Below, in pieces: positions 29,301-37,306 of a stretch of DNA of 63,023 nt. This DNA is from an uncultured Muribaculaceae bacterium (GTDB taxonomy: Bacteria > Bacteroidota > Bacteroidia > Bacteroidales > Muribaculaceae). The position numbers and the translations under genes were made by a program. The stretch spans positions 1-63,023 of the forward strand of contig CANQZG010000021.1 in the NCBI GenBank assembly GCA_947628305.1. The letters are read 5' to 3'. The notes below the pieces were generated by a model. The model was not told the DNA's origin. It ran no database searches and was given only the letters and a program-made list of their open reading frames with translations. Every line of letters starts with the position of its first letter. Within the stretch, counting starts at the first letter, position 1.

Positions 29301-29318
29301 CGGGCCCTCATTACATAT

Positions 29319-29660
29319 TCAATTGTCTTGCAGAATTTGGTCGACCAAACGAAAGTTGTTCAGACCATAATCAGCTATGAAGTTACAAATCCACTCCTCA
29401 ATTTCTACCCAATATCTCGGGTGAGCCATTCGATGGATCTCGTCGAGCATGTTGTAACTGATCATAGTGACATGCCCGAGCTCATGGGACAGTACCTGCC
29501 TCAGGAAATCCCCATGAAGAGATCTCGACAAATAGACGGTTTGCGTCATCGGGTCTGTCGTAGCGACTCGTTGCTCGCCTGTCCTGTCAACGAGCTCAGG
29601 GGCGTAAGGGTCTGTAAATATCACACGCCATAAACGGCCGTTCATAAAGAACTGATTCAT
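29319..29660 (-). CDS. HExxH zinc metallopeptidase-like protein
   Basis: 113 residues. LRQVLSHELGHVTMISYNML has the HExxH zinc motif and YWVEIEEWICNFIADYG a downstream acidic helix that could give the third ligand, as in ImmA/IrrE-type or SprT-like zincins. The N-terminal half is beta-rich (WRVIFTDPYAPELVDRTGEQRVATTD). It would act in the cytoplasm (no signal peptide). AAGGAGG upstream. Target unknown. Confidence 0.75.
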   Translation of the reverse strand: MNQFFMNGRLWRVIFTDPYAPELVDRTGEQRVATTDPMTQTVYLSRSLHGDFLRQVLSHELGHVTMISYNMLDEIHRMAHPRYWVEIEEWICNFIADYGLNNFRLVDQILQDN

Positions 29661-29674
29661 GGCGTGTAACCTCC

Positions 29675-30319
29675 TTACATGTTCATGCTGTTGACGAGCT
29701 TCGTCAGGTCTTCCTTCATCTTCCGCTTCAGCTCAGGCTCTGCATCACCCCAAATATCCTTCATGGTATCGATGGAATCACGAAGATGCTTCTCAGCATG
29801 CTCGCTCATCTCCTTCTTATCCTCAGCGGATTTGGTCTCGGTATAGTGCCGACGAGTCATACGATAGCGATTGTACTCCTCGCCATACCGAGGATCCATC
29901 TGATCCATTCCCTCACGGCCAGACCAGTAGCCCATGGAGGAATTCCCTCCACCGTAGGAGCCGCCATCCCAGGGATCTTCGGGCATCCAAGGTTCATGAG
30001 GCTTGAACCCCATACGACCTCCACGCCCACCGCCAGAGGTATAGCGACCGGTACTTGCGCTTCGATTCGGGTTGTACCCATACCGAGGCTCCTCGTAAGA
30101 CAACATGGCCTCCGTCACCTTCTGGTAATACAGAGCCTCCATGTAGCACTTCTCCGTCTCGGCAAGATCCTTGATCATGTCAATGACCTCGCCAGCCTCC
30201 TCGGTATTCATGCAATCCAGGCCTTTCTTGGAGACCTCGGCCTTGAAGCACTCGACGAGCTTCTCCTTCAGTTCCTTAATCTCCTTGTCCTTCTCCATGA
30301 CTTCTGCCAGATCATGCAT
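29675..30319 (-). CDS. Helical protein with Gly/Tyr-rich centre
   Basis: 214 residues. An N-terminal coiled coil (KDKEIKELKEKLVECFKAEV), EEAGEVIDMIKDLAETEKCYMEALYYQKV, then a GGGRGGRMG / GGSYGGGNSSMGYW disordered region, then a charged helix (KDIWGDAEPELKRKMKEDL). I recall this plan next to lysis and tail genes of gut siphophages; possibly virion-associated. Unusual: last residues repeat Met (VNSMNM). Confidence 0.68.
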   Translation of the reverse strand: MHDLAEVMEKDKEIKELKEKLVECFKAEVSKKGLDCMNTEEAGEVIDMIKDLAETEKCYMEALYYQKVTEAMLSYEEPRYGYNPNRSASTGRYTSGGGRGGRMGFKPHEPWMPEDPWDGGSYGGGNSSMGYWSGREGMDQMDPRYGEEYNRYRMTRRHYTETKSAEDKKEMSEHAEKHLRDSIDTMKDIWGDAEPELKRKMKEDLTKLVNSMNM

Positions 30320-30333
30320 AAATATAACCTCCC

Positions 30334-30750
30334 TTAAGCCACACGAGTGACCTGAAGATTCGCCCCAGCACCGACAGTAATATCGTCCGCACCGGTATTC
30401 ACGACAGAGATGCTAATATTACCCGGGGTGCCGCAGCAACTACCACGGTTGCCAACAATGGTGCTAGTGGAGACATTGTTGAAGATGGCAGCGGTTGCAG
30501 GGGTGGAGATCATCACAGTCTCAGGCAGAGGGGAGCCGTCGACGTAAATCTGCAGCTGAGCAGGTGTACCACCGACAGCACTGGCTACGTTACCGCTGAA
30601 GCTGATCTTATAGACGCCCTGGCCAGCACGAATAGCAGAGCCGGGATCCCGGAAAGCCTCGCAACAGCCAGACTTCCACACAACATCATTAAACGTGAGC
30701 GCCTGATTGACGGTCAGCGTTACAGGAGCGGTATTGGTTACTTCGATCAT
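30334..30750 (-). CDS. Putative virion surface beta-jelly-roll protein
   Basis: 138 residues, nearly all beta: VTLTVNQALTFNDVVWKSG-CC, GQGVYKISFSGNVASAVGGTPAQLQIYVDGSPLPET, NVSTSTIVGNRGSCCGTPGNISISVVNTGADDITV-AGANLQVTRVA. This is like the TNF/C1q-like C-terminal domains of BclA-type surface proteins. Two CC pairs may make disulfides. AGGAGG upstream. Probably a head or tail decoration. Confidence 0.65.
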   Translation of the reverse strand: MIEVTNTAPVTLTVNQALTFNDVVWKSGCCEAFRDPGSAIRAGQGVYKISFSGNVASAVGGTPAQLQIYVDGSPLPETVMISTPATAAIFNNVSTSTIVGNRGSCCGTPGNISISVVNTGADDITVGAGANLQVTRVA

Positions 30751-30793
30751 TTTAAGAATTACCTCCTAAATAATTTCTTGTGAAAATATAAAA

Positions 30794-30820
30794 GGGGAGA
30801 ACCCGTTATGAGCCTCCCCC
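30794..30820 (-). terminator. Hairpin terminator
   Basis: GGGGGAG pairs with CTCCCC across a 14-nt loop, then TTTTATATTTT. Confidence 0.65.
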
Positions 30821-30845
30821 TTACATTAAAAGGTTATTCGATTCT

Positions 30846-31613
30846 TTAGAAGCTGTTCCCGCCGTTGCAGCAAGTATTGCAACCACAACCGGAATTCAGA
30901 TTCCAGCCGTAATTGTAGTTGGCATAGGGATTGGGAACAAGCCAAGCAGGATTCGCAGTCGGACGAATCTGTGCAACAGCACTAGCCACAGCCGCATTGA
31001 CGATGTTCTGAGTGTCGCACTTATTCAGCGCACCCTGGAGAGCGTCGATCTGAGCGTCCTTCTGCTGCATCTGCAGCGCGATCTGCTCATCATGCAGCTG
31101 CCGATAATTGCAGTTGTCATTCTGAATAATATCACGCGCAGCATCCTGAATGGCACGAGTAATGTTGCAAGTGTCGGTCGCACGATTATACTCCGCCTGC
31201 GCGAACAGACTACGAAGATCGCAGCAGCACTGATTAATAAGGGACTGAAGCGTATTAATACCCTGCAGATAAGTCACGTTCAGGCCATTGATCAGGCCCT
31301 GAGTCTCATAGGACTGCTGACAGAAAGCATTGTTCAGATTGGCGAAACCAACGTTGACCGCGTCGGAGATGCCACGAACACCATTCTGCAGTTCCTGGAA
31401 GTTCATATCCATGCACAGGTCACTCCGAGTCAGAGCGCCGTTGCTAGAACCAGAACCGCCATCATTGCCATAGCCACGACCCCAGCCGCCAAACAGGGCG
31501 AACAAGATAATCAGGACCCACCAGCCATTGCCATCGCCAAAACCATCACCACCACGATTGCCGGTAACAGCAGCAATGTCAGCAAGACTAGGCATACTTG
31601 CACCACCAAACAT
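30846..31613 (-). CDS. Conserved phage protein with membrane segment and coiled coil
   Basis: 255 residues. GNGWWVLIILFALFGGWGRGYG is one hydrophobic segment; then FQELQNGVRGISDAVNVGFANLNNAFCQQSYETQGLIN, a long helical bundle with regular Cys (CCCDLRSLFAQAEYNRATDTCNITRAIQDAARDIIQ), and a Cys/Gly tail (GCGCNTCCNGG). I recall this protein from very many gut phages near lysis genes, function unknown. GGAGGAAAAC upstream. Confidence 0.75.
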   Translation of the reverse strand: MFGGASMPSLADIAAVTGNRGGDGFGDGNGWWVLIILFALFGGWGRGYGNDGGSGSSNGALTRSDLCMDMNFQELQNGVRGISDAVNVGFANLNNAFCQQSYETQGLINGLNVTYLQGINTLQSLINQCCCDLRSLFAQAEYNRATDTCNITRAIQDAARDIIQNDNCNYRQLHDEQIALQMQQKDAQIDALQGALNKCDTQNIVNAAVASAVAQIRPTANPAWLVPNPYANYNYGWNLNSGCGCNTCCNGGNSF

Positions 31614-31696
31614 GTTTGTTTTCCTCCTGAAAATATAAATTTTACAAACAAGACGTCACGAGACCGCGCGCTTCCCATGTCGTCTCGAATGTACTC

Positions 31697-31918
31697 TCAG
31701 AACGGAAGTTTCAGATTCTGACGAACCTGGGCGACAGCCTGCTGAGGTGTCATTCCCATAGACTGACAAAGGTTGTTTGCAATCTGCTGGCCGGTTTTCT
31801 CATCGCCAGTCATGATAGCATTAATAGCCGCAGCTGCCCAAGGAGCGTTCCCGTTCGGCATCTGGTTCATGCCTTTCTGCAGAACAGCCTGTGCCATCTG
31901 AATCATAGGATTAGCCAT
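31697..31918 (-). CDS. Small conserved partner protein
   Basis: 73 residues: MIQMAQAVLQKGMNQMPNGN, AINAIMTGDEKTGQQIANNLCQSMGMTPQQAVAQVRQNLKL. Always, as I remember, found next to proteins like its two neighbours. ATG overlaps the preceding stop by 8 nt. Function unknown. Confidence 0.7.
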   Translation of the reverse strand: MANPMIQMAQAVLQKGMNQMPNGNAPWAAAAINAIMTGDEKTGQQIANNLCQSMGMTPQQAVAQVRQNLKLPF

Positions 31919-32492
31919 TGTTCATCGCCTCCGTTGTTATAGTGTTTCCCTCGACCGTGTGAACACTAGTTGCTTGCCCGGATCGAGGATTTCGATTGTT
32001 ATAGTACTGTTGTCTTTGCTGCCCTCGTTGTCCGAGCATCTGCTCAATCTTATCGAGACGGGTCATTACCTGAGCAAACTCAGATGGGCCCTTCTCCTGC
32101 GGTTCAGAATCTTCTCGAATATAACGGAAAGTCTGGATCTTACCATCCGGCCCCCAGGCTTTTGCATAGATACAAGAGTCATCATTCATCGGGAAGAGAC
32201 TCGCGGTTCCGTCCATAGGGATTTCGTTCAACTTGATCTCCTCCGGATTAGCAATAATTCGACCATGAAGACCGGGCATGCCCATCTGATTGGGAACAGG
32301 CATTGGGGCAGACGTCTGCGTCATAGGAAATGCATTACGACCGCCCCAATTCTGATTGTTCTGTGCCATGGGCTGATAGCGAACTGCAGGCTGTCCGGCC
32401 ATAGACTGTGCTACAGCTTGTGCGAACTGTGGGTTTTGTGCTATCCATTGCTGTACCAGATCCTGAGTAGGATTCTGCTGTCCAAACACCAT
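31911..32492 (-). CDS. Gln/Asn-rich conserved phage protein
   Basis: 193 residues. Gln-rich start (VQQWIAQNPQFAQAVAQSM), then EEIKLNEIPMDGTASLFPMNDDSCIYAKAWGPDGKIQTFRYI, a conserved beta core, then coiled coil (VMTRLDKIEQMLG) and a disordered end. Companion of the two neighbours in many phages. GAAAGGAG upstream. Possibly structural. Confidence 0.7.
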   Translation of the reverse strand: MVFGQQNPTQDLVQQWIAQNPQFAQAVAQSMAGQPAVRYQPMAQNNQNWGGRNAFPMTQTSAPMPVPNQMGMPGLHGRIIANPEEIKLNEIPMDGTASLFPMNDDSCIYAKAWGPDGKIQTFRYIREDSEPQEKGPSEFAQVMTRLDKIEQMLGQRGQQRQQYYNNRNPRSGQATSVHTVEGNTITTEAMNNG

Positions 32493-32524
32493 TGTACTTC
32501 TCCTTTCACAAATATAATTGTTTC

Positions 32525-33331
32525 TTAGTTAAGCTTGGTGAGGAAGGCCTTCCAACTGTCTTTTCCAACGATGCCATCCGCAAGCAAACCAAGCTGTTTC
32601 TGAAGGGCGATTACGCCGCTCTTCGTATTCGGGCCGAACGAGCCGTCTACCTTATCTTTATTAATCCCACGGGCGTAAATGATTCTCTGGATCGTCTTGA
32701 CCTCGGGACCAGCACAGCCTTTAGACAGCTCGTGCAGACCAAGATCAGAATATACGACTGCACCGTACTTCTGAGCGGAAGGAAATGCCGGATCAGTAGC
32801 AGACGCAGCAGCATAGTTCGGACGGACGTAACCGTAAATATAACTACTGTTCTTCAAGTAAGACCGCTTCCTGCACATATTGCTAGAGTTGCCCTCAATG
32901 GTGTAGACGTAAGTGTTATCCGCAGCGTACACCATGCCGGTGTGCGTCCGAGAACCATTCTGCCAGAAGACAATAACGTCGCCCGGTTTGGGAGTCCATG
33001 CCCCCATACGACCCTTCATATTAGAAGGAGCCTTGTCATAGAGCTGGTTACAAGCGGTATAAGGCCAAAGGCCATGCATGACCTCTTTGGCAGTGGTCTT
33101 ATTGTTCCCGCAAGCCTCGTAGATAGCGAGAGACACCTGCATAGCGCACCACGCCGCAGCTGGTCCGTTTAGACCGCAAATATAGCCCGCGTAGGTGTAG
33201 TTATTGGAGCCTTTGTTTTTCTCAAAGGCGCTCTTGTCTCGGGTGGTAGCATAAGAAGAACTTGCTTTCTCGTAATAGCCGATCCAATATTCCATTGCGG
33301 AGACGGCCTGAGCAGCAGTACATTTAGCCAT
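32525..33331 (-). CDS. CHAP-domain endolysin with peptidoglycan-binding domain
   Basis: 268 residues. CHAP peptidase domain, residues about 30-165: catalytic Cys in AAAWCAMQVSL and His in SRTHTGMVYAAD, with KPGDVIVFW between; C-terminal PGBD_1-type domain at about 195-268 (GPEVKTIQRIIYARG ... VDGSFGPNTKSGVIALQKQLGLLADGIVGKDSWKAFL). It cuts peptide bridges of the host wall at the end of infection. No signal peptide, so release depends on the holin gene, which overlaps its start. Confidence 0.93.
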   Translation of the reverse strand: MAKCTAAQAVSAMEYWIGYYEKASSSYATTRDKSAFEKNKGSNNYTYAGYICGLNGPAAAWCAMQVSLAIYEACGNNKTTAKEVMHGLWPYTACNQLYDKAPSNMKGRMGAWTPKPGDVIVFWQNGSRTHTGMVYAADNTYVYTIEGNSSNMCRKRSYLKNSSYIYGYVRPNYAAASATDPAFPSAQKYGAVVYSDLGLHELSKGCAGPEVKTIQRIIYARGINKDKVDGSFGPNTKSGVIALQKQLGLLADGIVGKDSWKAFLTKLN

Positions 33332-33582
33332 TATTCTACCCCCTGTTCAGAAGGAATTTCAGGCTCGGGAAGTGCCTTTTCAATGCGCCAATTCTTCAAA
33401 CTCACACCGAGAAGTACGCCAAGAGCAGTATCAAGGGCCATTAAAGAAGCTAGGATCTGCTCGCCATAGGGGATGTTCCAGATCGTGACCAAGGCACCGA
33501 AGAAAGTACCAACGGCCGGAATGATATACTGTGCGATCATCAGCAGTACATCATATACCTTATCCGGAAGAATAACCTTCAT
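33331..33582 (-). CDS. Holin
   Basis: 83 residues. VYDVLLMIAQYIIPAVGTFFGALVTIWNIPYGEQILASLMALDTALGVLLGVSLKNW gives two membrane helices with the YGEQI linker typical of Phage_holin_5_2-type holins (from memory). It forms membrane lesions to free the endolysin. AAGGAGGTA upstream; overlaps the endolysin start. Confidence 0.88.
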   Translation of the reverse strand: MKVILPDKVYDVLLMIAQYIIPAVGTFFGALVTIWNIPYGEQILASLMALDTALGVLLGVSLKNWRIEKALPEPEIPSEQGVE

Positions 33583-33596
33583 TTTCTTTTACCTCC

Positions 33597-34091
33597 TTAA
33601 AGAAAATCGTTTTTACTCAAACGGTCTTGGTAGACCGATCGAATATGTTGTATAGTCGGTCCTGTGACGCCATTTTCAAAGTCTTTATGCGTATCGCAGT
33701 ACGACTCGTAGTCATGGGCATCACGAAGGATCGAATCAAAATGATCTTTGCTATGATTCATTCCATGGAGTAATTCGTCGCCAAAACGTAAAATTCTAGC
33801 TCTTGCGTTGATGGCGCCTTGTTTATTGACGCCGGTCTTTACATTGGTCAATTCCGTCTTCACATCGGCGAGTTCGGTTTTCATGTTCGTTATATCTGCC
33901 TTAACCTCGCCTATTTCAGCGATAACTTCTTTATTCAAGAGTTTCGCTATGCCAGAAAGACCTTTCTTTATTAGGTTTCCAAGTGGCCTCCATGGATTTA
34001 ATTTAAGCGGGGAGATCTGAATAAGTGTCAACAAAGCCACCAATGCAAGTCCGCCGACCTTGCATGATGCCCAAATTTCTTCAACCGTCAT
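33597..34091 (-). CDS. Membrane-anchored coiled-coil protein near holin
   Basis: 164 residues. ILGLALVALLTLIQ-like N-terminal helix (GGLALVALLTLIQISPL), a coiled coil (IGEVKADITNMKTELADVKTELTNVKTGV), then INARARILRFGDELLHGMNHSKDHFDSILRDAHDYESYCDTH. I recall it beside holins of Firmicutes phages; it may help in lysis. GGGAGGCTGATATTTC precedes the ATG. Confidence 0.75.
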   Translation of the reverse strand: MTVEEIWASCKVGGLALVALLTLIQISPLKLNPWRPLGNLIKKGLSGIAKLLNKEVIAEIGEVKADITNMKTELADVKTELTNVKTGVNKQGAINARARILRFGDELLHGMNHSKDHFDSILRDAHDYESYCDTHKDFENGVTGPTIQHIRSVYQDRLSKNDFL

Positions 34092-34125
34092 GAAATATCA
34101 GCCTCCCAGGGTTGTTAACATCTGT

Positions 34126-34340
34126 TCAATGAAACGTCAATGTTCCTCTGAATGAAATACCGATAGCGCCATTATTTACCGCATTATTAAGCTTTGGTAT
34201 AGTAAATATACAATTAAGGAATGTGCCATGTGGTTCAATAAGAACAGAGGAACTTGCTATCGGGCTCACACCGTTTCTGTTAGCATATATAGTTTCCGTT
34301 TTGCCTGACCGTCAAATACATACCCGAAGTTGATACACAG
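34126..34340 (-). pseudogene. Remnant of a tail-fibre C-terminus
   Basis: No intact frame. Read with one -1 shift in the AAAA near 34300, the minus strand gives INFGYVFDGQAK, TETIYANRNGVSPIASSSVL, IEPHGTFLNCIFTIPKLNNA, VNNGAIGISFRGTLTFH and a stop at 34126. There is no start codon or ribosome site. It looks like the end of a receptor-binding fibre left by recombination. It lies between the membrane protein at 33597 and the short gene at 34352. Confidence 0.55.
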
Positions 34341-34351
34341 TCACAGTGTCT

Positions 34352-34555
34352 TTAATCGGTTTTGCCAAGGGACAGCTCGCACGTAGACCGCATCAGTGCC
34401 ATCGACAGGCGGGATTCCTGCGCACGTATCTCCGACCGTTCCAGGATGGTCTTTCTGTCCGCGTCGGCCTTTTTGCGGTCCTTTGCTGCGTTTGCCTCTA
34501 TGATAGCTACAATGATGATTGCAGCAGCTGAAATTATCTCTTTCCAGTATTCCAA
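34352..34555 (-). CDS. Membrane protein, probably C-terminally truncated
   Basis: 67 residues from a TTG (34555) behind AAGGAGATGACC. WKEIISAAAIIIVAIIEANAA is a membrane helix; KKADADRKTILERSEIRAQESRLSMALMRSTCELSLGK matches the middle of a common gut-phage protein that, as I recall, goes on for 20-40 more residues. The fibre remnant begins just after its stop, consistent with a deletion joint. Confidence 0.6.
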   Translation of the reverse strand: MEYWKEIISAAAIIIVAIIEANAAKDRKKADADRKTILERSEIRAQESRLSMALMRSTCELSLGKTD

Positions 34556-34595
34556 ACATGGTCATCTCCTTTGTTTATTACTTGTATGCATAGCC

Positions 34596-35669
34596 TTATA
34601 TCACATCGTCTTTACCTGCCTCCTCCAGTTCATTCTCCCTGTCCACAGGCTCGTCCATGATCTCGGGACCTTCCCCGACTACATCACCATCCAGCTGGAT
34701 AGTTCCCGTGATACCCGGCGCGCGGTCATCTATCACCGAAGTTATGCTGAAGGTAAATTTTGCAGGAAATGAAACCGAATTAGCATAAAACTCGTTTCTG
34801 TTCGGTTCCGAGACAAGCAATCTTGTGCACGAATCCCAATCATTCAAGCCAACACACGGTATATCCACTCTTTTCTGCGTCAAAAAAGAGTCATCAACCG
34901 TGAAGACAACTCCATTCGCTGGTATTTCTGTCCGATCGGCGAGCACCCCACGGAAGTGAACGGTGTGCCCTATCCGCCAGCATGCAAGACCAGTCACAGA
35001 TCTAATATACTCCGGGTTGACCGTTATGGGGATATTTTGGAATGCCAGCCGGGATTCTATATCCTCTGGAGCAGGGGACCAATCGGTGGCAACGTTGCCA
35101 AGCTCTATTTTCAGGTGCCAATATGTAACGTCAAGGGCGTCACCGACCGCTTCTGTGTGGAATTGTATCTGTGGGGGACCGGGCTCTGTGTGAACGCGTG
35201 ATGTGATAACAAATCTTTTCGTTTCACCAGCCTCCACCCAAACATCTGAGGAGCCTGATGTGTTGATGTGCATCTTAACTTTTTTCGTTCCATTGTTTTG
35301 CACATATCCGGACGCAGTATATATTTCTCCTACTTTGATAGTTCGCGGCGAGCTGTAATAAAACACAAGAGCATTTTTGGACTGAGCACATGTGGCGCGT
35401 ATCGCGTCTTTAACGTTGTAATCGGAGACTTGGACCGTCTCAAACGACACAACATTATTTGAATATATACACAAGTGACTTTTATCGTTGGTATTTATCA
35501 GATTTCTCGCCCCGATCACCACATCTCCCGTCTGGCCATTAACCGACGCCACTGGTCCAGTAGGCCCTACAGGTCCCTGGATACCTTGTTCGCCTTTCGG
35601 TCCAACGGGGCCCTGAGCACCAGTATCCCCTTTGGGACCTTTAAAATTTCCAATCAATATTTTACTCAT
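34596..35669 (-). CDS. Collagen-like tail fibre / receptor-binding protein
   Basis: 357 residues. Residues 10-40 are Gly-X-Y repeats (GPKGDTGAQGPVGPKGEQGI), then a beta-rich carbohydrate-binding-like domain with NVATDWSPAPEDIESRL at its end (a phrase also present in the 1340-residue tail protein), then a C-terminal beta domain and an acidic end. Would form trimers at the tail tip and touch host sugars. AAGGAGG upstream. Confidence 0.8.
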   Translation of the reverse strand: MSKILIGNFKGPKGDTGAQGPVGPKGEQGIQGPVGPTGPVASVNGQTGDVVIGARNLINTNDKSHLCIYSNNVVSFETVQVSDYNVKDAIRATCAQSKNALVFYYSSPRTIKVGEIYTASGYVQNNGTKKVKMHINTSGSSDVWVEAGETKRFVITSRVHTEPGPPQIQFHTEAVGDALDVTYWHLKIELGNVATDWSPAPEDIESRLAFQNIPITVNPEYIRSVTGLACWRIGHTVHFRGVLADRTEIPANGVVFTVDDSFLTQKRVDIPCVGLNDWDSCTRLLVSEPNRNEFYANSVSFPAKFTFSITSVIDDRAPGITGTIQLDGDVVGEGPEIMDEPVDRENELEEAGKDDVI

Positions 35670-35680
35670 CTTTTTCCTCC

Positions 35681-36895
35681 TTACGCCACATCAGGATCCG
35701 GCAGAATATAATAAATATTCCCGTTCTCGTCTACTTCAAACTGGGGTGTGGAATCCGTATCGTTGTAATATGCCCAAAGATTTCCATCCTCGTCACCGGC
35801 CAACGTAAACCACCCCGTTGTAGGGGTGACAACGCCACTTTCTCCGGCCGGTCCCTGAGGTCCAACCGGTCCTGCCACTCCTTGAGCGCCTGCAGGACCC
35901 ACGGCACCCTGTGGACCAGTATCTCCCTTACTGCCTCGGGGGATACTAAAATTCAGAACTGCATCGTTTACCGTGCCGGTATTTGTTACGCTTGCCTGTG
36001 TTCCGGGATTGGTAGTCGTGACCGTTCCAACTCTAACAGTCGCTGCGTCGCCCTTATCACCTTTCGGAATGGTGAACTGAAGGTTCGGGTCAGTTTTTGT
36101 CCCAAGGTTTTTAACAGACGCTTTCGTTCCCGGGTTACCAGTGACGATCTCCTCGACAACATCGAGGGAAACGCCCGCATCGATATCTGTCTGCTTATAC
36201 GCGCCGGTATCTCGATCCCAGACCCACCAATGATCTGTATTGCCTTGAAGGATAGGCGGGTGAAGTGCTGTTTGAGCAGATTTCAGAGCCTCGTCTTCAC
36301 TCTTTTTGGCATTGGTGGCGGATGTTGCGGCAGCTGTCTGAGAATTTTTTGCCTGAGTAGCGGAACTTGCCGCCTGAGATGCGGACGCAGCCGCAGCCGT
36401 CTTTGACTTTTCAGCCTCAGAAGCCGCAGTCTGTGCATCAGAGACGTAACTCTCCAAGGTTTTAAATTCGTTGGAGTCCTCGATATCATCCTCAGAAACC
36501 GGGTTTCTATCCAAATATATCGAAAGGGGTCCAGACATACCGGACCCCTCCGGTAGAATGAGCTCCAACACCGCGCCAACCTGACCGTGCTGTGTCGTCA
36601 TCTTTTGCGTGACCTGAATATAAGCCTTCGTTCGGTCAGAATTAACGCCCAGAAGGGAATTCATTACAAAATACGGACTAGGAGCTGGCTTTTTCCAACG
36701 GATATTGCCAGATGCAGTAGAAGGAACAGCATACGGCTGTCCACTTTTGTAAAGCTCAACTTCGATTACTGGCAGTTTATCGTCCCCCTGTACAAGATGT
36801 ACAGGGGTTCCAAATGTGTCCCGATCAACGAAGTCAACCTGGGTTGTATGGACTATAACACTAGACGGTGGCGTGTATATCAATAGAGCCGCCAT
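35681..36895 (-). CDS. BppU-like baseplate/fibre protein with collagen repeats
   Basis: 404 residues. N-terminal 150 residues (LVQGDDKLPVIEVELYKSGQPY ... NIRWKKP ... MTTQHGQVGAVLELILPEGSG) match BppU N-terminal domains that dock fibres on the tail. Then an Ala-rich coiled coil (AAAASASQAASSATQAKNSQ), two VTTTNPGTQASVTNTGT-like beta repeats, collagen repeats and a small beta end. AAGGAGGTG upstream. Confidence 0.85.
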   Translation of the reverse strand: MAALLIYTPPSSVIVHTTQVDFVDRDTFGTPVHLVQGDDKLPVIEVELYKSGQPYAVPSTASGNIRWKKPAPSPYFVMNSLLGVNSDRTKAYIQVTQKMTTQHGQVGAVLELILPEGSGMSGPLSIYLDRNPVSEDDIEDSNEFKTLESYVSDAQTAASEAEKSKTAAAASASQAASSATQAKNSQTAAATSATNAKKSEDEALKSAQTALHPPILQGNTDHWWVWDRDTGAYKQTDIDAGVSLDVVEEIVTGNPGTKASVKNLGTKTDPNLQFTIPKGDKGDAATVRVGTVTTTNPGTQASVTNTGTVNDAVLNFSIPRGSKGDTGPQGAVGPAGAQGVAGPVGPQGPAGESGVVTPTTGWFTLAGDEDGNLWAYYNDTDSTPQFEVDENGNIYYILPDPDVA

Positions 36896-36907
36896 TTAGA
36901 CACCTCC

Positions 36908-37306
36908 TTATTCATCTTGGAGTTTATTTATTGTGAGCCATTCTCGGATAGCTGTGATCTCCTTTTTCAAACCCTCGTCCAAAACAACGAAACCGTCTTT
37001 ATTCCCAGTACTAAGAATCCGGCCAGTCGGGTCGATTTTATCAAACGTAAAACCAATTCGATCCGAATTATCAATATGAATTGACATAAACGATGTTAAC
37101 TGGTAAAGGGGGTTTTCAATACGAGTACGAATATAAACTCTGATCTTATTAATATGCTCTTTAAGAACACTATCTAAGACAAAGAAATGTTCTTTTTTCT
37201 GAGAACCTATTATCGATCCAGTTTCTTGGTCAATCGTATCGTAATAATAGGTGACCCGGTCCCCCCCGTCAGTATTCAATGCTATAAACATCGTAAGCTG
37301 TTTCAC
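36908..37306 (-). CDS. Tail protein with internal duplication
   Basis: 132 residues from GTG 37306 (GGAGGTG). Two halves repeat one plan: LTMFIALNTDGGDRVTYYYD ... FFVLDSVLKEHINKIRVYI and LTSFMSIHIDNSDRIGFTFD ... FVVLDEGLKKEITAIREWL. A small tail accessory between the receptor protein and BppU-like protein is likely. Overlaps the large tail gene by 4 nt. Confidence 0.68.
   Translation of the reverse strand: MKQLTMFIALNTDGGDRVTYYYDTIDQETGSIIGSQKKEHFFVLDSVLKEHINKIRVYIRTRIENPLYQLTSFMSIHIDNSDRIGFTFDKIDPTGRILSTGNKDGFVVLDEGLKKEITAIREWLTINKLQDE

Noticed and set aside
34341-34565. Alternative frame (MTMFGILERD...) over the truncated membrane gene
   Set aside because: Basic, low-complexity translation without a family; the TTG frame at 34555 has a membrane helix and a match to known phage proteins.
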